DNA of 19,948 nt from Actinomycetota bacterium (GTDB lineage Bacteria; Actinomycetota; Thermoleophilia; Solirubrobacterales; Solirubrobacteraceae), in NCBI GenBank assembly GCA_005888335.1, contig VAWY01000102.1, positions 1 through 19,948 on the forward strand, given 5' to 3'. Below are positions 8,275 to 15,242 of this stretch, in pieces. A program made the position numbers and the translations under genes. Each line of letters opens with the position of its first letter. The stretch's first letter is position 1. Below the pieces are notes generated by a model. The model saw only the letters and a program-made list of their open reading frames with translations, made no database searches and had not been told where the DNA came from.

Positions 8275-8856
8275 ATGGCCGGCGTGAAGTTCCCGCGCGA
8301 GTACCACGCCGAGGTCCTGGGCGAGTCGACGGAGCTCAACGCCGCCCAGCGCCGGCTGAGCGTGTTCGGGATCGCCGCGGCGATCGCCATCTTCCTGCTG
8401 CTTCAGGCCGCGTTCGGGAGCCTGCGTCTCGCGGCGCTGACGTTCCTGCTGCTGCCGATGGCGCTGGTGGGCGGGGTGCTCGCCGTGAGGCTCGGCGGCG
8501 GGGTGCTGTCGCTCGGGTCGCTCGTCGGGTTCCTGACCGTCTTCGGGATCGCCGCGCGCAACGGCATCCTGATGATCAGCCACTTCCAGCACCTCGAGCG
8601 CCACGAGGGCGTCGCGTTCGGCGCGGCCCTCGTGGTGCGCGGCGCGAAGGAGCGGCTCGCGCCGATCCTCATGACGACGTCGGCGACGGGCCTGGCGCTC
8701 GTGCCGCTGGCGATCGCCGGAAACCTGCCCGGCCACGAGATCGAGCATCCGATGGCGCTCGTCATCCTCGGCGGCCTCGTCACCTCGACGCTGCTCAACC
8801 TGTTCGTGCTGCCGTCGCTCTACCTGCGCTTCGGCAAGGGGCGCGGCGCGGCCTAG
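8275..8856 (+). pseudogene. RND permease C-terminal fragment (copy C), N-terminally deleted remnant
   Basis: The 193 residues match only the last sixth of an RND permease: the end of the second porter domain (FPREYHAEVLGES), then TM8-TM12 with FGIAARNGILMISHFQHLE, LVVRGAKERLAPILMT and GLVTSTLLNLFVLPSLYLRFG. It is closer to copy B than to copy A: it shares YHAE.LGE, ISHFQHL and EIEHPMA. Homology fades at about base 8270; upstream is the regulator's promoter region, and a stop lies in frame at 8209-8211. No N-terminal half exists in this window, so it cannot make a pump by itself. The frame is intact without internal stops, so the deletion may be recent or the fragment may still be translated from the divergent promoter. 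Most likely a relic of a deletion or of recombination among the RND paralogs. Confidence 0.85.
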
Positions 8857-8942
8857 CGTCCACGACCCTCCACGCCCGAGCCGCCGGGCCAGGGCAGAAA
8901 CCTCCCGGCGATGTGGGGTGGCATTTCCTCAGCGGACCGGAG

Positions 8943-10292
8943 ATGATCGCTGTTGCACGGATGCGCTTCGGTCTTCGCACCGCCCTTCTGCTGATCGCAG
9001 GGACCCTTTCAGCTGGCGCCGCGCCCGCGCGCGCGGCGGATCCGGTGCTCGCTGCCGCGGGCGATATCGCGTGCGGCCCGGCCGAGACCGGGGTTTTCCC
9101 CTGCCAGCAGCAGGCGACGTCGGACCTGCTGTTTGCGATCCACCCAGACGCCGTCCTCGCCCTGGGCGACAACCAGTACAACTCGGGCTCGCTACCGGAC
9201 TACCAGAAGTTCTACGACCCCACCTGGGGCCGGATGAAGGCGATCACGCACCCGGTGATCGGCAACCACGAGTACGGCACCAACGGCGCGGGCTACTGGG
9301 ACTACTACAACGGCGCCGGGCAGGACAACGGGCCGGCGGGGCAGCGCAACCAGGGCTGGTACAGCTTCGACCTCGGCGCCTGGCATCTCATCGCGCTCAA
9401 CGGGAACTGCGACCAGGTCGGGTGCGGCGCGGGATCGCCCCAGGAGACCTGGCTGCGCGCCGACCTCAAGGCGCACCCGGCGGCGTGCACGCTCGCCTTC
9501 GAGCACCAGCCGCTGTGGGGCGGCCCGGCCTTCGCGACCCCGGCCGTCAGGCCGCTCTTCCAGGCGCTCTACGACGCCCAAGGCGAGATCTTCCTGGTCG
9601 CGCACGACCACATCTACGAGCGCTTCGCCCCGTCGACGCCGAGCCAGAAGGTCGACGCGGCCAACGGCGTGCAGCAGTTCATCGTGGGTACCGGCGGTCG
9701 CGACTTTTCGGGGCTCGGGCCGATCGAGCCCAACGCGGAGGTGCGCGACAACGACACCTTCGGGGTGCTCAAGCTCACCTTGCACCCCAACTCGTACGAC
9801 TGGCAGTTCATGCCGATCGGCGGGCAGGGCTTCACCGACTCCGGCTCCCGCGCGTGCCACGGCCCGGGCGCGCCGCCGGCGCAGCCTCCGCCGCCCCCGC
9901 CGCCGCCCCCGCCGGCGCCGCCGCCGCTCAACCCGGCCCCGCCCGCCGTCTCGCCCCCCGAGGCCGACGAGCAGAGCTCGCGGGTGACCACACGGCTGAC
10001 CGTCGCCTCGACGACGCGCGGCCGCGTCCGCCTCGTCATCCGCGGTCGCCTGACCACCGGCGCGTCCGCGAGCCGGCTGCGCCTGACGCTCAGCCGGCGG
10101 ACCCGCAACCACGGGACGATCCGCGCGTTCGGCCGCGCCCGCGGCGGTCGCTCGGGCAGCTGGAAGGCGGTCATCACGCTGCCGCCCGCGGCTCGCGGCC
10201 TGCGCAAGTTCCGGCTGACGATCCGCTACCTCGGCGAGCCGTCCTACACGCCGAAGTCCCTGCAGCTCACGGTCCGCCCGCGGCGCCCGTAG
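8943..10292 (+). CDS. Secreted metallophosphoesterase with Pro-rich linker and C-terminal domain
   Basis: A 449-aa exported phosphoesterase of the calcineurin/purple acid phosphatase-like superfamily. A signal peptide (RTALLLIAGTLSAGAAPARA, cleavage after about residue 31) is followed by the metal-binding motifs in order: AAGDIACG, LALGDNQYNSG, VIGNHEYG, FEHQPLW and VAHDHIYERF. The catalytic domain ends near residue 305. Then comes a Pro-rich linker (9881-9960) and an Arg-rich domain of about 110 residues with strand-like repeats (RLTVAST, RLRLTLSRR, FRLTIRYLG), perhaps a beta-sandwich binding wall or polyanion. The start is ambiguous: GTG 8913, ATG 8943 or ATG 8961. I chose 8943, which has AGCGGA 6 nt upstream and gives a compact signal peptide. 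It stands alone; the small minus-strand ORF overlaps its 3' end. Natural substrate unknown (phosphate monoester or diester). Confidence 0.9.
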   Translation: MIAVARMRFGLRTALLLIAGTLSAGAAPARAADPVLAAAGDIACGPAETGVFPCQQQATSDLLFAIHPDAVLALGDNQYNSGSLPDYQKFYDPTWGRMKAITHPVIGNHEYGTNGAGYWDYYNGAGQDNGPAGQRNQGWYSFDLGAWHLIALNGNCDQVGCGAGSPQETWLRADLKAHPAACTLAFEHQPLWGGPAFATPAVRPLFQALYDAQGEIFLVAHDHIYERFAPSTPSQKVDAANGVQQFIVGTGGRDFSGLGPIEPNAEVRDNDTFGVLKLTLHPNSYDWQFMPIGGQGFTDSGSRACHGPGAPPAQPPPPPPPPPPAPPPLNPAPPAVSPPEADEQSSRVTTRLTVASTTRGRVRLVIRGRLTTGASASRLRLTLSRRTRNHGTIRAFGRARGGRSGSWKAVITLPPAARGLRKFRLTIRYLGEPSYTPKSLQLTVRPRRP

Positions 10293-10417
10293 CGCCGCTG
10301 CGGGCCGGGCGGCATCGGCTCGGGCTCGGGCGGCTCGGGATCGGGGAACGGATCAGGGGCCGGATCGGGGCCGGGGACGGGCTCGGGTCCCGGCATCTCG
10401 GTGGGCGTCGCGCCCAT
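10244..10417 (-). CDS. Probable Pro-rich miniprotein (57 aa, PxP repeats)
   Basis: An ATG-initiated 57-aa frame beginning MGATPTEMPGPEPVPGPDP and continuing with (P-D/E-P) repeats to about residue 39, then a basic end (RRYGRRGRT). It starts 9 nt after the decarboxylase stop on the same strand. TAGCGT at 10429-10424 on the minus strand, which contains that stop, lies exactly 6 nt before the ATG and would suit a leaderless transcript. The last 49 nt run antisense to the end of the phosphoesterase. There is no Shine-Dalgarno sequence. The repeat could be chance in G-rich DNA, whose plus strand has six runs of 3-4 Gs in 10337-10387. No function is known to me. Confidence 0.4.
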   Translation of the reverse strand: MGATPTEMPGPEPVPGPDPAPDPFPDPEPPEPEPMPPGPQRRYGRRGRTVSCRDFGV

Positions 10418-10426
10418 GGGCCAACG

Positions 10427-11824
10427 CTACCGCGCCGCCGCCAGGCAGCGGCGCGCGAGCGCCTCCACGCGCGCGTGCAGCCAGTCGACCGCGTGCTCGT
10501 GCTCGGGCTTCATGAGCACGCTGCGCAGCACCCGCGCGCCGTCGGCGTCGGCCGCCAGGGCGGGGTGGCGCGCCGCGAGCGCGTCGCGCCCGACCCGCAG
10601 GAGGCTGAGGAACACCGGGTCGTCCGGGTCCTCCATGCCCGCCTCCAGCACCGCCGCCGCGGCGGCGTCGAGCGCGGAGAGCGACCCGACGGCCGGGAAG
10701 CAGGTGACGATGTCGAGCTCGGGCTCGAGGTGCTTGACGAGCACGTCGGAGCCGTCGAGCAGCCTCGCCCACCGCAGCGCGGCGCGCCGGCCGGCCGCGA
10801 GCACCGCGCCGAGCCCGTCGCCCGCCACGAGCGGGAACGCCTGCAGCGTCAGCCACAGCGCGGCCGCCGCGGCGCCCGCCCGCGAGCACTCGAGGCTGAT
10901 CTCCCCCAGGTGCAGCTCGCCCGACGTGAAGTAGGTGTACGGCGAGTCGTGCCGGTACAGCCGCCCCACCGCGGGATCGGCGAACAGCACCGCGCCGCAC
11001 CCGTAGGGCTGCAGCCCGTGCTTGTGCGGGTCGACCACGATCGAGTCGCAGCGCGCAACCGCGGCGAACGGCGCAGGATCGACGAGCGGCTCGTCGCCGC
11101 CCGCCAGCAGCGTGAAGAACCCGCCGTAGGCGGCGTCGACGTGCAGGCGGACGCCGTGTCGCTCGCGCAGGGCCAGCGCCTCGTCGACGCGGTCGACGGT
11201 TCCGGTGCCCGTCGTCCCCAGCGTGAGCACGACCGTGCCGACGTCGCCGCGCGCGCACTCGGCCTCGACCGCGTCGAGGTCGATGCGGCCGTCGGGCGCC
11301 GCGGGCACCGCGGTCGCCTCGACGCCGAGGACCTGGCACATGCGCCCGTGCGTGTAGTGCGCCTCGGCGGAGTGCACGACCCGCCGCCCGGGCTGCAGCT
11401 CGCGCCCGACCCAGAGCGCCTCGAGGTTGGCGATCGTGCCGCTCGAGGTCAGGTGCCCGAGCGACGGCGGCTGCAGGCCGAACATCGCGGCCAGCTGCTC
11501 GACGACCTCGACCTCCATCGCGCTCGTGCCCGGGCCGCCGTCGAGCGCGTGGTTGTTGGGGTTGACGAGCATCGCGGCCAGGTAGCCGGCCGCCGCGACC
11601 GGGTGCGGCGGCTTGAGCATCTGGCCCGCGTAGCGCGGGTGGAAGAAGGGATAGTGATCGGCCATCCGCGCCGCGAACGCGTCCCACGCGCGCGCGAGCC
11701 GGTCGGCGTCGGGAGCGCCGGCGGCATGGCCCGCGTAGGGGCCGAAGCGCTCCTCCCAGGCGGCGATGAGCGCGGCCGCGCGGGGCAGCAGCGCGGCGAG
11801 CTGCTCGGGCCGCGACGCGGGCAT
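10427..11824 (-). CDS. Group II PLP-dependent amino acid decarboxylase-like protein
   Basis: A 465-aa fold-type I PLP enzyme of the pyridoxal-dependent decarboxylase family (aromatic amino acid, tyrosine or glutamate decarboxylase relatives). The Schiff-base lysine is K268 in VDPHKHGLQPYGCG; HVDAAYGGFF supplies the Asp that contacts the pyridine nitrogen; SSGTIANLEALW binds the phosphate, and the His of EAHYTHGRM is the probable ring-stacking residue. The N-terminal HYPFFHPRYAGQML and NPNNHALDGGPGTSAMEVEVV are typical. Length fits the family. I chose ATG 11824 because residues upstream become low-complexity and a 68-aa gene occupies that space; nACGAT lies 6 nt before it. It would decarboxylate an L-amino acid to an amine, or catalyse a related reaction; specificity cannot be read here. 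No neighbour gives a pathway. Confidence 0.9.
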   Translation of the reverse strand: MPASRPEQLAALLPRAAALIAAWEERFGPYAGHAAGAPDADRLARAWDAFAARMADHYPFFHPRYAGQMLKPPHPVAAAGYLAAMLVNPNNHALDGGPGTSAMEVEVVEQLAAMFGLQPPSLGHLTSSGTIANLEALWVGRELQPGRRVVHSAEAHYTHGRMCQVLGVEATAVPAAPDGRIDLDAVEAECARGDVGTVVLTLGTTGTGTVDRVDEALALRERHGVRLHVDAAYGGFFTLLAGGDEPLVDPAPFAAVARCDSIVVDPHKHGLQPYGCGAVLFADPAVGRLYRHDSPYTYFTSGELHLGEISLECSRAGAAAAALWLTLQAFPLVAGDGLGAVLAAGRRAALRWARLLDGSDVLVKHLEPELDIVTCFPAVGSLSALDAAAAAVLEAGMEDPDDPVFLSLLRVGRDALAARHPALAADADGARVLRSVLMKPEHEHAVDWLHARVEALARRCLAAAR

Positions 11825-11830
11825 CCCCGC

Positions 11831-11836
11831 ATCGTG
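11831..11836 (-). promoter_or_regulatory. Possible -10 element (CACGAT) for leaderless decarboxylase transcript
   Basis: On the minus strand TGCCACGAT ends 6 nt before the ATG at 11824. The same 9-mer TGCCACGAT occurs 7 nt before the GTG start of the acyl-CoA dehydrogenase at 15243. No clear Shine-Dalgarno sequence precedes either start. The role as -10 hexamer is inference. Confidence 0.35.
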
Positions 11837-11850
11837 GCAGGCGCGGGCGC

Positions 11851-12057
11851 TCAGCCGTCGCTGCGCGGCGGGCGCCGCCGCGGCGGCGCCTCGCGCCCGC
11901 GCTTGCGGCGCGCCGGCGGGCGCTCGTCGTCGGGCCCGCGCATCTCGAGTCCGTCGATGAACGGATCGTGCACGACCGTCTCGCGCTCCGCGGGCTTCTC
12001 GGTGACGTGCGGATACTTCACGCTGACCATGCTGCGCCTGTTCCGGCGCCGGGTCAC
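11851..12057 (-). CDS. Small basic protein of unknown function (68 aa)
   Basis: I do not recognise this protein. It begins MTRRRNRRSMVSVKYPHVT, has a less biased middle (ERETVVHDPFIDGLEMRG) and ends in a long Arg/Pro-rich tail, so it is strongly basic and probably largely disordered; nucleic-acid binding is possible but unproven. Third codon positions are almost all G/C, as in the neighbours. The GTG start at 12057 is supported by GAGG 7 nt upstream; an internal ATG at 12030 is the alternative. It lies 26 bp upstream of the decarboxylase on the same strand, and divergent from the acyl-CoA synthetase with a palindrome-bearing gap between. Confidence 0.65.
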   Translation of the reverse strand: MTRRRNRRSMVSVKYPHVTEKPAERETVVHDPFIDGLEMRGPDDERPPARRKRGREAPPRRRPPRSDG

Positions 12058-12063
12058 CCGATG

Positions 12064-12107
12064 ACCTCGCGAGGTACGTTGCGAGAAGCTGCAGATCGGC
12101 TCGCGAG
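12064..12107. promoter_or_regulatory. Paired palindromes (CTCGCGAG) in divergent promoter region
   Basis: The 12-bp perfect palindrome ACCTCGCGAGGT (12064-12075) and a second CTCGCGAG (12100-12107) share the same 8-bp core, 34 bp apart. They sit between the 68-aa gene and the acyl-CoA synthetase. A TACGTT hexamer (12075-12080) could be a plus-strand -10. The first palindrome also overlaps the minus-strand ribosome site. A dimeric repressor such as a TetR or GntR type would suit, but no regulator gene is adjacent. Confidence 0.4.
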
Positions 12108-12136
12108 GGTTTGCTACGCGCGCTCGATCTTCCGGA

Positions 12137-12144
12137 AGAGGGAG
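12137..12144 (+). promoter_or_regulatory. Ribosome binding site selecting the TTG start of the acyl-CoA synthetase
   Basis: AGAGGGAG lies 5 nt before TTG 12150. The earlier TTG at 12111 has its only purine run (GCGAGGGT) directly abutting the codon, so it is a poorer start. The choice trims 13 residues from the longest frame. Confidence 0.6.
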
Positions 12145-12149
12145 CTGTC

Positions 12150-13685
12150 TTGATCGAACCAGCCACGCGGGGACGCAACCCGTTCGACACGACGGGCGTC
12201 GAGCGCGGCGCCGACGGCGTCGCCCGCTACACCAACCGGCCCGACTCGCTCGTGCACATGCTGCGCGCGAGCGTCGAGCGCCTCGGCGACGGGCTCGCCG
12301 TGGCCGAGATCGGCGGCGACCGGGTCACCTACTCCGCGCTGTGGGACCGCGCCGCGCGCGTCGCGGGCGGCCTGCGCGCCGAGGGCGTCGGCCGCGGGGA
12401 CCGCGTGGCGATCCGCCTGCCCAACGGGCTGGACTGGGTGCTCGCCTTCTGGGGCGCGCAGCTCGCCGGCGCCGTCACCGTGCCGGTCAACACGCGCTTC
12501 ACCGACAGCGAGGCCCAGTACGTGATCGACGACTCGGGCGCCTCGTACGTCTTCGCTGCGGGCAGCCCGCTGCCGGACGGCGAGCCGGAGGCCGCCGAGG
12601 ACCTCGCTCCCGACGACCTGGCGGCGATCTTCTACACGAGCGGGACGACCGGCTTCCCGAAGGGTGCGATGACCTCGCACGCCAACTTCCTGGCCAACAG
12701 CGAGAACGCGGTGCGGTGCATCGGCCTGGACCGCGAGACCGTCGGCAATGACCTGGCGACGATCGTCAACGTCCCGCTCTTCCACGTCACCGGCTGCAAC
12801 AGCCAGCTCGTCGTCACCAACGAGCTCGGCGGGCGCGTGTTCGTCCTCGCAAACGCCCTGGATCTCGAGGGCTTCCTGCGCACCGTCGGCGAGGAGCGCG
12901 TCGACATGCTCACCTCGGTCCCGGCGATCTACCACGCGCTCACCCGCCACCCGCGCTTCGCCGAGACCGACCTCGGCGCGGTCAAGTACGTCTCCTACGG
13001 CGGCGCGCCGATCGCCGCGAGCTCGGTGCACCAGATCATGGAGGCGTTCCCGAACGCGCGCGTCGGCAACGGGTTCGGCCTCACCGAGACGTCGTCGATC
13101 ACCTCCTTCCTGCCGCACGAGGAGGCCGCCGAGCACGCCGACTCCGTCGGCTTCGCGGCGCCCGTCTGCGACCTGGCCATCGACGAGCCCGATCCGGACA
13201 CCGGCGTCGGCGAGCTGCTCGTCCGCGGGCCCAACGTCGTCGAGGGCTACTGGAACAAGCCCGAGGCGACCGCCGAGACGTTCGCCGAGGGCTGGCTGCA
13301 CACGGGCGACCTCGCGCGCATCGACGACGACGGCCTGCTCTACATCGTCGACCGCAAGAAGGACATGATCAACCGCGGCGGCGAGAACGTGTATTCCATC
13401 GAGGTCGAGAGCGCCTTGGCCGGCGCGCCCGGCGTCGGCGAGGTGGCCGCCGTCGGCGTGCCCGACAGCATGATGGGCGAGAAGGTCGGGGCGGTGATCG
13501 TCCCGGCGGAGGGCCAGCAGCTCGACGTGCAGGCGGTCATCGCCCACGCCCGCAAGCGCATCGCGGACTTCAAGGTCCCGCAGTACGTCGCCGTGCGCGG
13601 CGAGCCGCTGCCGCGCAATCCGGGTGGCAAGGTCCTGAAGGCGCAGTTGCGCGAGGAGACCGACTGGGGGAAGCCGCTCCGCTGA
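12150..13685 (+). CDS. Acyl-CoA synthetase / AMP-dependent acid-CoA ligase
   Basis: A 511-aa class I adenylate-forming enzyme that would activate a carboxylic acid with ATP and CoA. Core motifs are intact: P-loop YTSGTTGFPKG (162-172), VGNGFGLTET (306-314), YWNKPEATAETF.EGWLHTGD (368-387), the hinge DRKKDMINRGGENVYSIEVE (401-420) and catalytic lysine K494 in NPGGK. Between the N-terminal 'VIDDSG' and the P-loop there are only 32 residues, about half of what long-chain ligases usually have, so one loop or strand region is shortened. The TTG start is chosen from its ribosome site. It faces a convergent crotonase gene across a 20-bp gap holding a hairpin. Neighbours suggest it feeds an acyl-CoA oxidation route. 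Chain length and substrate class are not visible. Confidence 0.93.
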   Translation: MIEPATRGRNPFDTTGVERGADGVARYTNRPDSLVHMLRASVERLGDGLAVAEIGGDRVTYSALWDRAARVAGGLRAEGVGRGDRVAIRLPNGLDWVLAFWGAQLAGAVTVPVNTRFTDSEAQYVIDDSGASYVFAAGSPLPDGEPEAAEDLAPDDLAAIFYTSGTTGFPKGAMTSHANFLANSENAVRCIGLDRETVGNDLATIVNVPLFHVTGCNSQLVVTNELGGRVFVLANALDLEGFLRTVGEERVDMLTSVPAIYHALTRHPRFAETDLGAVKYVSYGGAPIAASSVHQIMEAFPNARVGNGFGLTETSSITSFLPHEEAAEHADSVGFAAPVCDLAIDEPDPDTGVGELLVRGPNVVEGYWNKPEATAETFAEGWLHTGDLARIDDDGLLYIVDRKKDMINRGGENVYSIEVESALAGAPGVGEVAAVGVPDSMMGEKVGAVIVPAEGQQLDVQAVIAHARKRIADFKVPQYVAVRGEPLPRNPGGKVLKAQLREETDWGKPLR

Positions 13686-13686
13686 C

Positions 13687-13705
13687 GCGCGAACTTCGTT
13701 CGCGC
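13687..13705. terminator. Bidirectional hairpin between convergent stop codons
   Basis: GCGCGAAC (13687-13694) and GTTCGCGC (13698-13705) form a perfect 8-bp stem with a TTC loop. It fills the gap between the synthetase stop (13683-13685) and the crotonase stop (13706-13708). There is no T-run on either side. It is followed by a 12-bp palindrome TACCGGCCGGTA (13707-13718) made by the last codons of the crotonase. Confidence 0.6.
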
Positions 13706-14458
13706 CTACCGGCCGGTAAAGCGCGGCGCGCGCCGCTCGGCCATCGCGCGCACGCCCTCGCCGAAGTCCTCGGTGGCGGCGAGGCGCGCCTGCTCGAACG
13801 CCTCACGCTCGACTGCGGCGCGCACGCGCTCGGCGAGGTCGCCGCGCAGCGTCTTGCGGATCGCGCGCACCGCGAGCGGCGCCGAGCCGGCGATCTCGGC
13901 GGCGAGCGCCCGCGCCTCGTCGCGCACGCGCTCGGCGGGCACGAGGCGGTCGGACAGCCCCAGCGCGCGCGCCTCGTCCCCGCGCACGCGACGACCGGTG
14001 TAGAGCAGGTCGGCGGCCGCCTGGCGTCCGGCGACCTCGGGCAGCGTGACGGTCAGCCCGAAGCCGTGGTGGAAGCCCAGCCGCGCGAAGTTCGCCGAGA
14101 AGCGCGACTCGGGGGCGGCCACGCGGAAGTCGGCCGACAGCGCGAGCCCGAGCCCGCCGCCCACCGCCGCGCCCTGGACCGCCGCGACGACCGGGGTCCC
14201 CGCGGCGAACATCCGCACCGCGGCGGCGTAGAGGCGCGCGGTCTCGTCGACGCCGCCGCCGCCGAGGCGCGCGCCGGCGCAGAAGTGCCGGCCCTCCGAG
14301 CACAGGACGATCGCCCGGCAGCCCGGGTCGGCGTCGAGGCGCTCGTAGGCCTCGGCGATCGCCTCGACCAGCGCCGCGTCGAAGTAGTTCTCGGGCGGGC
14401 GATGGAGCTCGACCGTGGCGACGAAGCCCTCCCCGGTCGCGACGGTCACGTCGCTCAT
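13706..14458 (-). CDS. Crotonase-fold (enoyl-CoA hydratase/isomerase family) protein lacking both usual Glu
   Basis: A 250-aa crotonase-superfamily protein. The CoA/oxyanion motifs are present: HFCAGARLGG (58-67) and VQGAAVGGGLGLALSADFRVA (94-114). Aligned by eye with rat mitochondrial enoyl-CoA hydratase, the catalytic Glu144 position is Gly104 and the Glu164 position is Phe124 (RFSANFARLGFHHG). So classical hydration of a 2-enoyl-CoA is unlikely; isomerase, hydrolase, decarboxylase or C-C lyase chemistry is possible in this family. The start ATG overlaps the hydrolase stop as ATGA, with GGAGGG just upstream, so it is translationally coupled to the hydrolase. Length is normal for a single-domain crotonase. 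Confidence 0.9.
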   Translation of the reverse strand: MSDVTVATGEGFVATVELHRPPENYFDAALVEAIAEAYERLDADPGCRAIVLCSEGRHFCAGARLGGGGVDETARLYAAAVRMFAAGTPVVAAVQGAAVGGGLGLALSADFRVAAPESRFSANFARLGFHHGFGLTVTLPEVAGRQAAADLLYTGRRVRGDEARALGLSDRLVPAERVRDEARALAAEIAGSAPLAVRAIRKTLRGDLAERVRAAVEREAFEQARLAATEDFGEGVRAMAERRAPRFTGR

Positions 14459-15219
14459 AGGCCCTCCAGGAACTCGGTCACGGCGGCGTTGAAGACCTCG
14501 GGCCGATCGAGGTTGGCCGCATGCCCGGCCGCGTCGATCACGACCTTCCGCGCGCCGGGGATCTTGGCGGCCATGTAGTCGGCCGCCCGCAGGAACGGCT
14601 CGTCGTCGGCGCCGACCACGACGAGCGTGGGCACGTCGACGTCGCCCAGCGACTCGATCACCGACGCGTCGCGCTGCGCCATGATCCCGCGCGCCGCCAG
14701 TGCCAGGCCGCCGGCGCGGCGGTGGTGGGCGAGCGCCACCTCCGGGCTCTCCCGCACGGCGGCGAAACCGCGCGCGTCGATCGCGGCCGCTGTGCGCTCG
14801 ACGTAGGCGTTCCACCCCGCGCGCTCGCCGTCGCGCCGGTAGCCGGGACCGGTGTCGACGAGGACCAGCGCGGCGACGCGCTCGGGATGGCGAGCGCGGA
14901 AGGCGAGCGAGAGGTAGCCGCCGAGCGACATGCCGACGAGCACCGCCCGCTCGGCGCCGGCCTCGTCGAGCAGCGCCGCCATGTCGCCGACGCTCAGCTC
15001 GTGCGAGTACAGCGCGGGGTCGTGGGGCGCGTCGCTGCGCCCGTGGCCGCGCAGGTCCCACACGACGACCTGGCGGTCGTCCGCGAGCGCGCGCAGGTTG
15101 GGGCCCCACATCGTGGCGCTGGCCGAGAACCCGTGGGTGAGCAGCAGCGGCGTGCGCCCGCCGGACGCGCCGTGCGTCTCGTAGCGCAACCGGACGCCGT
15201 CGCGATCGAGCCAGGCCAT
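14455..15219 (-). CDS. Alpha/beta-fold hydrolase (enol-lactonase/esterase-like)
   Basis: A 254-aa alpha/beta hydrolase with a complete catalytic triad: nucleophile S98 in GMSLGGY, acid D205/D206 in VVGADDEPF and H233 in AAGHAANLD. The oxyanion motif LTHGFSASATMW lies at 27-38. The sequence style is that of PcaD-like 3-oxoadipate enol-lactonases and related C-C or ester hydrolases, which are often found with CoA-dependent catabolic genes. It heads a two-gene minus-strand operon with the crotonase (4-nt overlap) and is divergent from the acyl-CoA dehydrogenase, with only 23 bp between start codons. TATCGT, a good -10 hexamer, is 11 nt before its ATG. Substrate not known. Confidence 0.92.
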   Translation of the reverse strand: MAWLDRDGVRLRYETHGASGGRTPLLLTHGFSASATMWGPNLRALADDRQVVVWDLRGHGRSDAPHDPALYSHELSVGDMAALLDEAGAERAVLVGMSLGGYLSLAFRARHPERVAALVLVDTGPGYRRDGERAGWNAYVERTAAAIDARGFAAVRESPEVALAHHRRAGGLALAARGIMAQRDASVIESLGDVDVPTLVVVGADDEPFLRAADYMAAKIPGARKVVIDAAGHAANLDRPEVFNAAVTEFLEGL

Positions 15220-15222
15220 CGG

Positions 15223-15240
15223 GCTCTGCCACGATAGAGC
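15223..15240. promoter_or_regulatory. Overlapping divergent -10 elements within a short inverted repeat
   Basis: In the 23-bp gap between divergent start codons, GCTCT (15223-15227) and AGAGC (15236-15240) are inverted around an 8-bp centre. On the minus strand TATCGT (15236-15231) is a good -10 hexamer for the hydrolase. On the plus strand CACGAT (15230-15235) lies 7 nt before the dehydrogenase GTG. The two -10 candidates overlap, so the promoters would compete; -35 regions would fall inside the opposite genes. Confidence 0.4.
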
Positions 15241-15242
15241 GT

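Noticed and set aside
1..8856. RND copies A, B and C read as a direct DNA repeat or recent amplification
   Set aside because: Similarity is at protein level and patchy; A differs clearly from B and C (e.g. EITRSTAT versus EIEHPMA). Old paralogs are the simpler explanation.
8918..12064. Very long plus-strand open frame (over 1000 codons) across the phosphoesterase and antisense to the decarboxylase
   Set aside because: Composition is Arg/Ala/Pro/Gly-dominated with no domain motifs; it shadows two well-supported genes. Long stop-free frames are expected at this GC content.
12111..12149. Upstream TTG at 12111 as start of the acyl-CoA synthetase
   Set aside because: It has no properly spaced ribosome site, whereas TTG 12150 has AGAGGGAG 5 nt upstream.
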